Shown one piece after another: positions 25,799 through 35,033 of a stretch of DNA of 64,000 nucleotides. The translations under genes were made by a program, and so were the position numbers. The stretch is from Zhengella sp020637775. Lineage in GTDB: Bacteria > Pseudomonadota > Alphaproteobacteria > Rhizobiales > Rhizobiaceae. Each line of letters begins with the position of its first letter. The first letter of the stretch is position 1. The notes below the pieces were generated by a model, which saw nothing but the letters and a program-made list of their open reading frames with translations, did no database searches and was not told the DNA's origin. The stretch spans positions 806,001 to 870,000 of the forward strand of contig NZ_JAWKWO010000001.1 of assembly GCF_041397485.1 (NCBI RefSeq), written 5' to 3'.

Positions 25799-26796
25799 AT
25801 CTTCAGCGCCTCCCTGCCCTTCATGGTCAATTGCCGGTCGAGAAACAGCACGGCGATCAGGATCAGGCCGATGACCAGATTGACGGTTTCGGTATTGGCG
25901 CCGATATGGGCCAGCCCCTTGCGCAGAAGCTGAATGGCCAGAACACCGCCAAAGGTGGAGATGATGGAGCCGGAGCCGCCGGTCAGCTTGGTACCGCCGA
26001 GAACGACCGCCGTGATGACCCAGAGTTCGTAGAGCTCGCCGTCGTTCGGATTCACGGAACCGGATTCCGAATAGAACACGACGGCCGAGAGCGAGGCGAG
26101 AAAGCCGATGATCATGAAGTTGATCATCATGTGCGGGCCGACGCGTATGCCGGCATTCACCGCGGCTTCCCTGTTGTCGCCGATGGCATAGGCGTTGCGG
26201 CCATGCACCGTCCGGTTCATCACGAACCAGATGACGGCCGTCACGCCCAGCAGGAACCACGTCGCGGTGTGGAGGCCGAGGAAATGCGCCTCGGTGAAAT
26301 CCACCAGCGTCCAGTTGAGATGCGATGTCGGCTGTTCGCCATTGTACATGAAGACAAGGCCGCGATAGCCGAGCATGGAGCCGAGCGTGACGATGAAGGC
26401 ATCCACGCCGGTCTTCCAGACGACAAGCCCGTTGACCGCGCCGAGCACCACGCCGGTCAGCAGCGCCAGCACCCAGGCAACGGGAATGACCGCGTCGCCC
26501 AGCCCGGCAAAGACCGGCCATGTCATGCTGTCGAGCAGAACGATGGCGCTGAGCGCGAAGGTGGCGCCGACCGACAGGTCGATATTGCCGTTGATCATGA
26601 TGATCGTCATGCCGACCGCGATGATGCCGATGGGCGCGGACTGCTTGAACAGCAGCAGCATGTTGTCGACATCCATGAAGGCCTTGTCCGACAGGGACAG
26701 GTATTCGCCGGCGACGGAGAAGAAGATCAGTTCCAGGACGATGAAACCCCAGATGGCGCCGCTCTTCAGGAATCTGCTCAGTGTACCCGCTTCCAT
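25795..26796 (-). CDS. Sugar ABC transporter permease (RbsC-type)
   Basis: 333-residue CUT2-family permease with 8-10 helices. Family features include GMTIIMINGNIDLSVGATFAL and the EAA-like loop AVVLGGTKLTGGSGSI. The ATG at 26796 sits 10 bases after the previous permease stop. It forms a heterodimer with the other permease of this operon, as two different RbsC-type subunits are encoded. Confidence 0.93.
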
Positions 26797-26806
26797 GATC
26801 CGAGCC

Positions 26807-27781
26807 TCACGCGATGGGTGACCAGAGCTTGCCGCGCTTGGCCGCGATATCGAGCCAGACCGCAAGGATGATGATGATCCAGGTGACCACATACTGGACG
26901 TAGAACTGCAAGCCGACGAGCAGCAGGCCATTCTGGATGAAACCGAGGATCAGGACGCCGATCACGGTCTTGAAGATGGTGCCCGAACCGCCCAGCAGCG
27001 ATGCGCCGCCGAGGATGACGGCGGCCAGCACTTCCAGTTCAAGCCCCTGGCCGACCGTGTTCTGGCTGCCGAGGCTGCGGCTTGCCTGGATCAGTCCGGC
27101 CGTCGCCACGCAAAGGGATGACAGCAGGTAGCAGGTGAAGATCACCCGCGCCCGGCGAATGCCCGAAAACGTGGCCGCCGTGCCATTGCCGCCGACAGCG
27201 TAGACCTTGCGCCCGAAAGGCGTCCTGGCCAGCACGATGCCGAGCACGGAGGCAAGCAGGGCGAAGATGATGATCGGAACGGGAATGCCCACGACCTCGC
27301 CCTGGCCGAACACCGAGAACCAGGTGCCCTCCTTGTCGGCGATGTCCATGTTCTTGCCGCCCGAGTACGTGAGCGTCAGGCCGTGGATGGCCGAGAGCAT
27401 GCCGAGCGTGACGATGAGCGAATTGAGCTTGAGATAACCGACGAGAAACCCGATCAGCGCGCCAAGGCACAATGTCATGGCGAACATGGCGGGTATGGCC
27501 AGCGTCGGGCCGATCTTGTCGTGCAGGTCGAGAACGACAATGGTCGAGAAGGACATCATCGAGCCGACCGAAAGATCCAGGTTGCCGCTGATCACCACGA
27601 AGGTGACGCCCAGCGCCATGACACCCAGAATGGCCGACGAGCGGATCACACCCATGATGTTGTCCGGATCGACAAAGCGGTCGTTCGCAATCGTGAAGCC
27701 GACCATGAACAGCACGAAGGCCACCAGGATGCCCTGGCGGGCAAGAAAACCGCCCAGGCCGGATTTCGCAAGCTGCGCCAT
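26807..27781 (-). CDS. Sugar ABC transporter permease (RbsC-type)
   Basis: 324 residues, second CUT2-family permease, containing GVTFVVISGNLDLSVGSMMS and AAVILGGASLLGGSGTIFKT. A GGGAGGA stretch immediately precedes the ATGs at 27784 and 27781; 27781 has the better spacing. It is followed by the other permease and the ATPase. Two permease genes rather than one indicate a heterodimeric channel. Confidence 0.92.
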   Translation of the reverse strand: MAQLAKSGLGGFLARQGILVAFVLFMVGFTIANDRFVDPDNIMGVIRSSAILGVMALGVTFVVISGNLDLSVGSMMSFSTIVVLDLHDKIGPTLAIPAMFAMTLCLGALIGFLVGYLKLNSLIVTLGMLSAIHGLTLTYSGGKNMDIADKEGTWFSVFGQGEVVGIPVPIIIFALLASVLGIVLARTPFGRKVYAVGGNGTAATFSGIRRARVIFTCYLLSSLCVATAGLIQASRSLGSQNTVGQGLELEVLAAVILGGASLLGGSGTIFKTVIGVLILGFIQNGLLLVGLQFYVQYVVTWIIIILAVWLDIAAKRGKLWSPIA

Positions 27782-27845
27782 CATTCCTCCCATTGCCGGC
27801 ATGTCTCCCCGGCGCACCCTGCGGCGACCGGAACCGGCGTCTCCC

Positions 27846-28643
27846 TCAGACGAGGACCATTCCCCCGTCGATCATGACGATCTGTCCCGTCATGTAGTCG
27901 CTGTCCGCCGAGGCCAGGAACGTGGTCGTCCCGGTGATGTCGGCGGGCTTGGCGACGCGCCCCTTCAGTATGCCGGAGGCGAATTCCTCCATCGCCTGAC
28001 CCGGCCGCTCGGCCGCGCCGATATTCATCAGGTCGCGGTCGACTTCCTCCCACATTTCCGTGGCCACCACGCCCGGCGCGAAACCGGTGACGGTAATGTT
28101 GTGGCGGGCAAGATCGCGCGCGGCCGACTGGGTCAGCGAGACCACCGCCCATTTGCTGGCGCAATAGGGCGCGACATTGTCGAAGCCCTGCCGGCTGGCA
28201 ATCGAGGCGGTGTTGACGATCTTTCCGCCCGATCCCTGGGCAATCATCTGGCGCGCGGCCTCCTGCATGCCGATCAGGCAGCCAAGCCCGTTGACATCCA
28301 TGATGAAATGCCAGTTCTCCTCGGTCACGTCGAGAAAGTTCATCGGCTTGTTGACGCCGGCATTGTTGAAAACGACGTCGATCTTGCCGAAAACATCGAC
28401 CGCATGTCCGATCATGGCGCGCACCGTGTCGCGCCTGGTCACGTCAACGGCGCAGGCGGTGACCTTCGCGCCAGTCCTTTCCGCCGTGTCGCGGCAGGCA
28501 GCCGCCACGGCCTCCACGCGGGCAACATCCAGGTCGGCGAAGCAGACATCCGCGCCCTCCCCGACGAGCGCTTCGCCGATGGCGCGCCCGATGCCCCTGG
28601 CAGCCCCGGTCACAATGCATGACCGGCCGGATACACGGCCCAT
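27846..28643 (-). CDS. Short-chain dehydrogenase/reductase
   Basis: 265-residue classical SDR. Cofactor motif TGAARGIGRAI, NNAG motif (VVFNNAGVNK), catalytic Ser region TASIAS and YCASK (Tyr-x3-Lys) are all present; the C-terminal phrase DYMTGQIVMIDGG is typical. The acidic residue after strand 2 (FADLD) indicates NAD. GGGAGG lies 6 bases upstream of the ATG. It lies between the solute-binding protein and permease genes; a very similar SDR is encoded at 31758 in the divergent operon. Confidence 0.93.
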   Translation of the reverse strand: MGRVSGRSCIVTGAARGIGRAIGEALVGEGADVCFADLDVARVEAVAAACRDTAERTGAKVTACAVDVTRRDTVRAMIGHAVDVFGKIDVVFNNAGVNKPMNFLDVTEENWHFIMDVNGLGCLIGMQEAARQMIAQGSGGKIVNTASIASRQGFDNVAPYCASKWAVVSLTQSAARDLARHNITVTGFAPGVVATEMWEEVDRDLMNIGAAERPGQAMEEFASGILKGRVAKPADITGTTTFLASADSDYMTGQIVMIDGGMVLV

Positions 28644-28720
28644 GTTCGCCTCCCAACCGCTTTTCCGATACACTCGGCCGGAGCGCAGGCCGCGCTCCGG
28701 CGTGTGCGTGTTCAAACCGT

Positions 28721-29677
28721 TCAGAAGACCGGCTTTTCGAACTCGCTCATATTGTCCTGGGTGATCTTCGGCGTGTCGAAGTAGTTCAGGAACGGCACAT
28801 CCTTGCCATCGAGCACGTCGATCGCGGTCTGCAGCGCGGCTTCGGCGTCATCGACCGGCGACTGGTAGATCGATCCCCAGTATTCGCCGCGCTCCATGGC
28901 TTCGTAGCCGACGGCGAAATTGGTTGCGCCGACGAAGATGATGCCCTCGCGGCCGGCCGCCTTGGCGGCGTTGAGCGCGCCGACGCCCATGTTGTCGTCA
29001 CCGGCATAGACGCCGTCGATATCGTCATACTTGACCAGGAAGGCCTCCATGACCTTCTGCGACTTCTCGCGGTTCCAGTCGCCCGGCTGCGTCTCCATCA
29101 GGGTGACATCGGGGCAGACTTCCGGCAGGCGATCCTCGAAGCCCTTGGCCCGCTCGATGGCGGTGGTGTAGCCAGGCTGGCCGGAGATCTGGACGATCCT
29201 GGCTTCCTTGTCGATGCCCATTTCCTTGAACTTGTCGCACATGATCTCGGCGGAACGCGACCCCTGCGTGATGTTGTCCGGCCCGGAGAAGGACTTGACG
29301 AACTGGAAGCCTTCCTCGGCAATGTTGGAATTGGTGACGATCACCGGAATGCCGGCCTTCTGGGCCTTGCGAACGGCCGGAATGACCGCCTCGCCATTGG
29401 TCGGCCAGATAATGATGGCGTCGACTTCCTGCTGGATCAGATCCTCCATCTGGGCGATCTGGCGGGCAACGTCGCCGCCGGCATCGAGCACCACGGCCTC
29501 GACCTTGTCATTGGCTTCGGCGGCGGCGATGAACGCCTTCTCGTAGGTCGTCTGGTAGCTGTCGACGCCGACATTGTTCTGGGTGATGCCGATCTTGTAG
29601 TCGGCCGCGTTGGCCGCGCCCGCCAGGGCGACAAGCGCAGATGCCGTGGTTGCCGCAAGCAGCGTATGTAGTCTCAT
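28721..29677 (-). CDS. Sugar ABC transporter periplasmic binding protein (RbsB-type)
   Basis: 318 residues with a signal peptide (MRLHTLLAATTASALVALAG, cut near ANA-A) and a type I periplasmic binding fold: KIGITQNNVGVDSYQTTYEK, DAIIIWPTN, AGIPVIVTNSNI and GVYAGDDNMGVG. GGGAGGA precedes the ATG at 29677. First gene of the minus-strand operon and the specificity determinant of the importer. The ligand is probably a sugar, polyol or sugar acid and cannot be predicted from sequence alone. Confidence 0.94.
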   Translation of the reverse strand: MRLHTLLAATTASALVALAGAANAADYKIGITQNNVGVDSYQTTYEKAFIAAAEANDKVEAVVLDAGGDVARQIAQMEDLIQQEVDAIIIWPTNGEAVIPAVRKAQKAGIPVIVTNSNIAEEGFQFVKSFSGPDNITQGSRSAEIMCDKFKEMGIDKEARIVQISGQPGYTTAIERAKGFEDRLPEVCPDVTLMETQPGDWNREKSQKVMEAFLVKYDDIDGVYAGDDNMGVGALNAAKAAGREGIIFVGATNFAVGYEAMERGEYWGSIYQSPVDDAEAALQTAIDVLDGKDVPFLNYFDTPKITQDNMSEFEKPVF

Positions 29678-29827
29678 CTCAATTCCTCCCAATAACGAAT
29701 TTCCTCATGGCAGCAGTCAGGCTGTTCCCGAAAGATGGCCGCCGCGCCGCCCCATGGCCGTCCGGTTGCGTCCGGAACGTCCTACAACAAACTGACGCGT
29801 CCGGATCATCAAGTAGCCTTGAATTAT

Positions 29828-29861
29828 ATCCATTCTGGATTTTTATACATCCAATCCGGAT
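29828..29861. promoter_or_regulatory. Two tandem palindromic operator candidates 21 bases apart
   Basis: ATCCATTCTGGAT (29828-29840) and ATCCAATCCGGAT (29849-29861) share 11 of 13 bases, each with ATCC/GGAT arms. Their starts are 21 bases apart, two helical turns, so a dimeric protein could bind both on one face. They lie in the AT-rich part of the gap between the divergent solute-binding-protein and hybrid-regulator genes, 52 bases before the regulator start. The rest of the 29678-29912 gap shows no further clear feature. Confidence 0.5.
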
Positions 29862-29912
29862 TTATTGTCGGTATGCCCGGATTGCCAATCTGAACATTTT
29901 AGAGGTGTCGCG

Positions 29913-31736
29913 ATGATATCCAACGAGAAACGCGATGGTTTCCGCAGTTCCGCGCAGCGCCTGCCTGGCGTCGCGCGCGAAAAGGGAGCGCCATTCAGAA
30001 TGAACAAGGGAGGGGAAGGCGCGCAGGCTGCGCCGGCATCAAGAAGCGATCAGCACGAGATGCTCAATGTCATCTCGTTCCTGGAAACGCTCGGCGAGGA
30101 ACTCGAGGATGCCATGGACATGTTTGCGCCCAATCCGCATTTCCGCATGACGCTGCACCTGGTCAAGAGCCACCTGGAAGCAAAGCCCGTCACGCCGACC
30201 TCCCTGATCGGCGCGTCCGGCGCGCCCTATGCGACGGCCAACCGCCGCATGAAGGAGATGATCGACAAGGGGCTGATCGACCAGCGTCCGCGCACGCGCA
30301 GCGGCAAGACGTTCACGCTGCATCCCAGCGACAAGCTTCTGGAAAGCTGGGTTCAGATGACCGGACGGCTGCAGCGGCTTGCCGCCTCCAGTTTCGGCCA
30401 TGATACGGAACGGCACGATGCCGATGACTACTTCTTTGGCGGCTCCTACATGGCGGCACGCCCGATCCCGCCGATCAAGGTGCTGCCGGAACCGCTGCGC
30501 ATCCCCGGCGGCGTGCGTGTGCTCGTGCATGGCGACCCCACCTTCATGGTCATGGACAACCTGAAGCGGCAGTTCGAGCAGGTGGTGGGCGCCGACATCC
30601 ACCAGCGCGCCTTTTCCATCGACCGGCTGCACCAGGAAATCCTGAAAAACGCCGAACGAAAGGCCAGCCGCTACGACATCATTGCCTTCGACCTTCCATG
30701 GCTGGGGGAACTGGTCGAAAACGGCATCCTGATGCCGCTGGGCGAGGCCATCGACCTGCGGGCGCTCGATCCTGCCGATTTCCACACCGCCGGGTGGAAG
30801 GCGACCCACTGGAACGGCGCGCCATACGGTGTTCCGGCACAGACGACGCCGGAACTCTTCTTCTACCGCAAGGACCTGTTCGCCGAGGCCGGTATCGAGC
30901 CGCCCAGGACAACGACCGATGTCATTCGCGCAGCCCGCGAGTTTCACGATCCGGCCCACGGCAAATACGGCATCGCCTGGAACGCGGCGCGGGGAACGGC
31001 GCTCGGCCATACCTTCCTGATGACCATGGCGGATTTCGGCCAGCCGGTCATCGACCTGCCGCCCAATGCGGGCGGCCATGACACCGACACGCTCCATCGC
31101 GGCGGTTTCCGGCCGATGATCGACAGCGAGGCAGGGCTGAACGCGGCAGAGTACCTGATGGACATGCTCAACTACTCGCCGCCCTACATCCTCTCGATGT
31201 CGTGGTACGAGCGGGTGCGCCCCTATGCGGCGGGCGATGTCGCCATGGCCTATGGCTACACGCTGCTGGCGCCGTATTTCGAACTCGATCCTTCGTCTCC
31301 CGCCCATGGCCAGACCGGCTACCTGCCGCATCCGTCCGGCCCGGACGCACGGCCGGTCGCGCCGGTCGGCGGCTATGCGCTCGGCATACCGCGCAACATC
31401 CAGCCCGAGCGGCTGGAGGCGGCCGCCAAGGCGCTGACGGTGTTCACGTCGCCGGAAGCACAGAAGCTTTATGTCCAGAACGGCAGCCGCACCAATCCGC
31501 GCTACTCGGTCGGTTCAGACCCCGACGTGCGGCGTTCGTCGACGATTTTCGAGGCGGTGGACCAGATGTCCTGGCGCGACGAACTGCAATTCTGGCCGCG
31601 CCCGCCGATCCCGCAGATTTCCGAACTCATCCGCATTTGCGGCGAGGAATTCCACGACATGCTGCGAGGCGTCGTGACACCGAAGAACGCTTTGCGCCGT
31701 GCCCAGGAACGGGCCGAACGCGCCTTGCGGGACTAG
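29913..31736 (+). CDS. Hybrid regulator: winged helix fused to ABC solute-binding domain
   Basis: 607 residues without a signal peptide. About residues 75-160 form a winged helix-turn-helix (KPVTPTSLIGASGAPYATAN, then RRMKEMIDKGLIDQ and a basic wing RTRSGKTFTL). From about 185 to the end it looks like a family 1 extracellular solute-binding protein: IIAFDLPWLGELVENGILMP, GVPAQTTPELFFYRKDLF, VAPVGGYALGIP and AKALTVFTSPEAQKLY. So a maltose-binding-protein-like fold appears to serve as an intracellular sensor on a DNA-binding protein. It heads the catabolic operon and is divergent from the importer. ATG at 29913 follows AGAGG; an ATG at 30000 is the alternative. Confidence 0.8.
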   Translation: MISNEKRDGFRSSAQRLPGVAREKGAPFRMNKGGEGAQAAPASRSDQHEMLNVISFLETLGEELEDAMDMFAPNPHFRMTLHLVKSHLEAKPVTPTSLIGASGAPYATANRRMKEMIDKGLIDQRPRTRSGKTFTLHPSDKLLESWVQMTGRLQRLAASSFGHDTERHDADDYFFGGSYMAARPIPPIKVLPEPLRIPGGVRVLVHGDPTFMVMDNLKRQFEQVVGADIHQRAFSIDRLHQEILKNAERKASRYDIIAFDLPWLGELVENGILMPLGEAIDLRALDPADFHTAGWKATHWNGAPYGVPAQTTPELFFYRKDLFAEAGIEPPRTTTDVIRAAREFHDPAHGKYGIAWNAARGTALGHTFLMTMADFGQPVIDLPPNAGGHDTDTLHRGGFRPMIDSEAGLNAAEYLMDMLNYSPPYILSMSWYERVRPYAAGDVAMAYGYTLLAPYFELDPSSPAHGQTGYLPHPSGPDARPVAPVGGYALGIPRNIQPERLEAAAKALTVFTSPEAQKLYVQNGSRTNPRYSVGSDPDVRRSSTIFEAVDQMSWRDELQFWPRPPIPQISELIRICGEEFHDMLRGVVTPKNALRRAQERAERALRD

Positions 31737-31757
31737 AGCAACTCCAGGGAGGAAGAC

Positions 31758-32567
31758 ATGGATCCCAACCGTCTGAAGGGCAAGAACATCCTGATCACCG
31801 GTGCGGCGCGCGGAATGGGCGCTGCCAATGCGGAGGCCTTCGCGCAGCAGGGCGCCAATGTATGTCTCGGCGACCTCGACCTCGACGAAGCGCAGAAGGT
31901 CGCCGACCGGATCAATACGGCCGGAAACGGCAAGGCCATCGCCGTGAAGATGGATGTGACGAAGCGCGAGGACAACGCGGCAGCCGTCAAGGCGGTCGTG
32001 GACGCTTTCGGTTCCATCAATGTCGGCCTGTTCAATGCCGGACTGAACAAGCCCCGTTTCTTCATGGATATCGATGAAGACAACTGGGACATGATCATGA
32101 CCGTCAACACCAAGGCGATGTGGCTGGGCATGCAGGAAACCGCCCGCCAGATGATCGCGCAGGGACCGATGGAGGATCATCCCTACAAGCTGATCAATGT
32201 CGGCTCCATCGCCTCGCGAAAGCCGCTGGTCGACGTGACGGTCTATTGCACCTCGAAATACGGCTGCCTGGCGCTCACCCATTGCGGCGCTGTCGGCCTG
32301 GCCGAACACAACATCACGGTCAACGGCTATGCGCCGGGCGTGGTGGTGACGCCGCTGTGGGAGCAGCTCGACAAGGATCTGGTGGATATCGGCTTCAAGG
32401 AGCGCGAAGGCCAGGCCTATGAGGACATCGTGCGCGATGCCCTGCAGATCAAGCGCGTGTCCTATCCCGACGACATCACCGGCACGGCCTCGTTCCTGGC
32501 CAGCGACGATTCCGACTACATGACCGGCCAGATGATCCACATCGACGGCGGCTGGTGCATCCAGTAG
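31758..32567 (+). CDS. Short-chain dehydrogenase/reductase
   Basis: 269-residue classical SDR with TGAARGMGAANAEAF, FNAGLNKP in the NNAG position, SIASRK and a YCTSK catalytic motif, and DYMTGQMIHIDGG at the end. It resembles the SDR at 27846 (same N-terminal and C-terminal phrasing), so the two may be paralogues acting on related alcohols. AGGGAGG precedes the ATG at 31758, 21 bases after the regulator stop. Probably oxidises a hydroxyl of the imported compound using NAD. Confidence 0.93.
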   Translation: MDPNRLKGKNILITGAARGMGAANAEAFAQQGANVCLGDLDLDEAQKVADRINTAGNGKAIAVKMDVTKREDNAAAVKAVVDAFGSINVGLFNAGLNKPRFFMDIDEDNWDMIMTVNTKAMWLGMQETARQMIAQGPMEDHPYKLINVGSIASRKPLVDVTVYCTSKYGCLALTHCGAVGLAEHNITVNGYAPGVVVTPLWEQLDKDLVDIGFKEREGQAYEDIVRDALQIKRVSYPDDITGTASFLASDDSDYMTGQMIHIDGGWCIQ

Positions 32568-32633
32568 CGCCCACCGTTTCCACCCGCAGTTTCCTGCATC
32601 GGGTGCGCAAGGGCGCACCCCTAGGAGTTTGTC

Positions 32634-33932
32634 ATGAACCGCGCACTGACACCCAACATCCTGACGCCAGCCGACCTGGAGCCGAACTGGCAATGGGAGG
32701 GCCGCCTGCCCGCATGGGGCCATACCTCCGTCGATTTCGAGCGCCGGATCGACCACGACCGGCTGCGCCGCTACCGGCTGAGCCGCACACGCCAGGCGAT
32801 GAAGAACTCGCCAGCCGGCACGCTGCTGCTGTTCGACGTCAACAACATCCGCTACGTCTCGGCCACCAAGATCGGCGAATGGGAGCGGGACAAGATGTGC
32901 CGCTTCTGCCTGCTGACGGGCGACGATTCCCCTTACGTCTGGGATTTCGGCTCCGCCGCCATGCATCACAAGAAATTTTCCGACTGGCTGGAGCCCGACC
33001 ATTGCCGCGCCGGCGTGGTCGGCATGCGCGGCACCATTCCGCCGGAATTCGGCCTGATGCAGAAATATGCCCACGAGATTGCCGGCCTCATTCGCGATGC
33101 CGGCATGGCGGACATGCCGGTCGGCGTCGACTATGCCGAGACCGCCATGTTCCACGCGCTGCAGGAAGAGGGCCTGAAGGTCATCGACGGCCAGCAGATC
33201 ATGCTGGCGGCCCGCGAGATCAAGAACTGGGACGAGATCCAGCTTCTCACCCAGGCCGCCTCCATGGTCGATGGCGTCTATCACATGATCTACGAGGAGC
33301 TGAAGCCGGGCGTGCGCGAGAACGACATCGTCGCGCTGTCCAACAAGATGCTCTACGAGATGGGTTCGGACGACGTGGAGGCGATCAACGCGATTTCCGG
33401 CGAGCGCTGCAACCCGCATCCGCACAATTTCACCGACCGGAATTTCCGGCCCGGCGACCAGGCCTTCTTCGACATCCTGCAATCCTACCAGGGCTACCGG
33501 ACCTGCTACTACCGCACGTTCAACATCGGACGCGCGACGCCGGCCCAGCGCGATGCCTATGTGAAGGCGCGCGAATGGATCGACGCGTCCATCTCCATGA
33601 TCAAGCCGGGCGTGACGACCGACAAGGTGGCTGCCGTCTGGCCGAAGGCCGAGGAATTCGGTTTTCCCAACGAGGATGCCGCCTTCGGCCTGCAATTCGG
33701 GCACGGACTGGGCCTGGCGCTGCATGAACGGCCGATCATCAGCCGCGCGGTGTCGCTCGATCACCCCATGGAAATCCAGACCGGCATGGTCTTCGCGCTG
33801 GAGACCTATTGCCCGGCCGCCGACGGCTATTCGGCCGCGCGCATCGAGGAAGAGGTGGTGGTGACCGACACCGGCGTCGAGGTCATCTCGCTGTTCCCTG
33901 CCGAGGAACTGCCGATCGCCAACCGTTACTGA
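32634..33932 (+). CDS. M24 (pita-bread fold) protein with altered metal site
   Basis: 432 residues, aminopeptidase P/creatinase-like. An N-terminal creatinase-type domain (LLLFDVNNIRYVSATKIGEW) is followed by the pita-bread domain. Of the usual M24 metal ligands, Asp280 (FFDILQ), His357 (FGHGLGLALHERP) and Glu residues in FALETYCP and ARIEEEVV remain, but the second Asp is replaced by Cys291 (RTCYYRTFNIG). So it is probably not an ordinary dinuclear peptidase. Creatinase and DoeA are known M24 members that use no metal, and DddP cleaves DMSP. Its position next to the SDR and E1 genes argues for small-molecule chemistry. Confidence 0.8.
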   Translation: MNRALTPNILTPADLEPNWQWEGRLPAWGHTSVDFERRIDHDRLRRYRLSRTRQAMKNSPAGTLLLFDVNNIRYVSATKIGEWERDKMCRFCLLTGDDSPYVWDFGSAAMHHKKFSDWLEPDHCRAGVVGMRGTIPPEFGLMQKYAHEIAGLIRDAGMADMPVGVDYAETAMFHALQEEGLKVIDGQQIMLAAREIKNWDEIQLLTQAASMVDGVYHMIYEELKPGVRENDIVALSNKMLYEMGSDDVEAINAISGERCNPHPHNFTDRNFRPGDQAFFDILQSYQGYRTCYYRTFNIGRATPAQRDAYVKAREWIDASISMIKPGVTTDKVAAVWPKAEEFGFPNEDAAFGLQFGHGLGLALHERPIISRAVSLDHPMEIQTGMVFALETYCPAADGYSAARIEEEVVVTDTGVEVISLFPAEELPIANRY

Positions 33933-34002
33933 TCCTCCCGGGCCGGTCCGGGCAGCCCGCACCAGGGCGCCGGACCGGCCCAAACCATTCCGGAGCCCCG
34001 CC

Positions 34003-35022
34003 ATGAGCGCTGCAAGAGCGTCATCGACACCGAAGCGCAACACGGACGACTATCTGCGCATGTATCGCCAGATGGTGCGCATCCGCGCCTTCGAGGACAA
34101 TGCCAACCAGCTTTACCTGTCGGCCAAGATGCCGGGCCTGACGCATATGTATTCCGGCCAGGAGGCGGTCGCGGTGGGCATCTGCGAAGCCCTTCGGGTG
34201 AGCGACAAGATCACCTCCACCCATCGCGGCCACGGCCATTGCGTGGCCAAGGGGGCGGAATTCAGGGAGATGTTCTGCGAGCTTCTCGGCAAGGCGGAGG
34301 GCTATTGCCGCGGCAAGGGCGGCTCCATGCATATCGCCGACCAGAGCAACGGAAATCTGGGCGCCAATGCCATTGTCGGCGGCTCGATGGGCATCGCGAC
34401 GGGTGCCGCCCTGTCGGCCAAGAGGCTCGGCCGCGACGACGTGGCCGTGTGCTTCTTCGGCGACGGGGCCACCGCGCAGGGCCTGTGGTACGAGGTGATG
34501 AACATGGCCGCGCTGTGGAAGCTGCCGGTGATCTATGCCTGCGAGAACAACGGCTATTCGGAATATACCCGCACCGACGAGATCGCCGCGGGCTCCATCC
34601 TGGCGCGGGCGCAGGCCTTCGGGATCGAGAGCCATCAGGTGGACGGGCAGGACGTGCTGGCCGTCAACACGCTGGCCAGCGAACTGGTCGCCCGGGCGCG
34701 CAGGGGCGAGGGTCCGTTCTTCATGGAACTGATGACCTATCGCTATCACGGCCACCACGTCGGCGACATCAACCGCGACTACTACCGCGCGAAGGACGAG
34801 GAAGCGGACTGGAAGACAAACCGCGACCCGATCACCAATTTCGGCAAGTGGCTGGAAGAGCAGAAGATCGTCACAGCGGACGAGCTTGTCGCCATCAACA
34901 ACGAGATCAGGGCCGAGGCGGAAGCCGCCGTCGCCTATGCGGAAAAAGCGCCCTACCCGGACGCATCCGAGGTGGACATGCACGTCTTTTCCGGCGTGCC
35001 GCATGCGCTCGGCTACATTTGA
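34003..35022 (+). CDS. Thiamine-dependent 2-oxoacid/acetoin dehydrogenase E1, alpha subunit
   Basis: 339-residue E1 alpha of the PDH/AcoA family. The thiamine diphosphate motif runs from GDGATAQGLWYEVMNMAALW to ENNGYSEYT, and GMAHMY-like and SLHIAD-like features appear as GLTHMYSGQEAVAVG and GGSMHIADQSNGNLGANAIVG. It pairs with the beta subunit 11 bases downstream. Such E1 enzymes decarboxylate 2-oxo acids or cleave acyloins such as acetoin, passing an acyl group to lipoyl-E2. The short length fits AcoA. Confidence 0.93.
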   Translation: MSAARASSTPKRNTDDYLRMYRQMVRIRAFEDNANQLYLSAKMPGLTHMYSGQEAVAVGICEALRVSDKITSTHRGHGHCVAKGAEFREMFCELLGKAEGYCRGKGGSMHIADQSNGNLGANAIVGGSMGIATGAALSAKRLGRDDVAVCFFGDGATAQGLWYEVMNMAALWKLPVIYACENNGYSEYTRTDEIAAGSILARAQAFGIESHQVDGQDVLAVNTLASELVARARRGEGPFFMELMTYRYHGHHVGDINRDYYRAKDEEADWKTNRDPITNFGKWLEEQKIVTADELVAINNEIRAEAEAAVAYAEKAPYPDASEVDMHVFSGVPHALGYI

Positions 35023-35033
35023 GGAAACCCGAC

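Noticed and set aside
31515..34043. 842-codon open frame on the minus strand across the SDR and M24 genes
   Set aside because: The plus-strand proteins have clear family motifs and good start signals; the minus frame has none and spans two genes.
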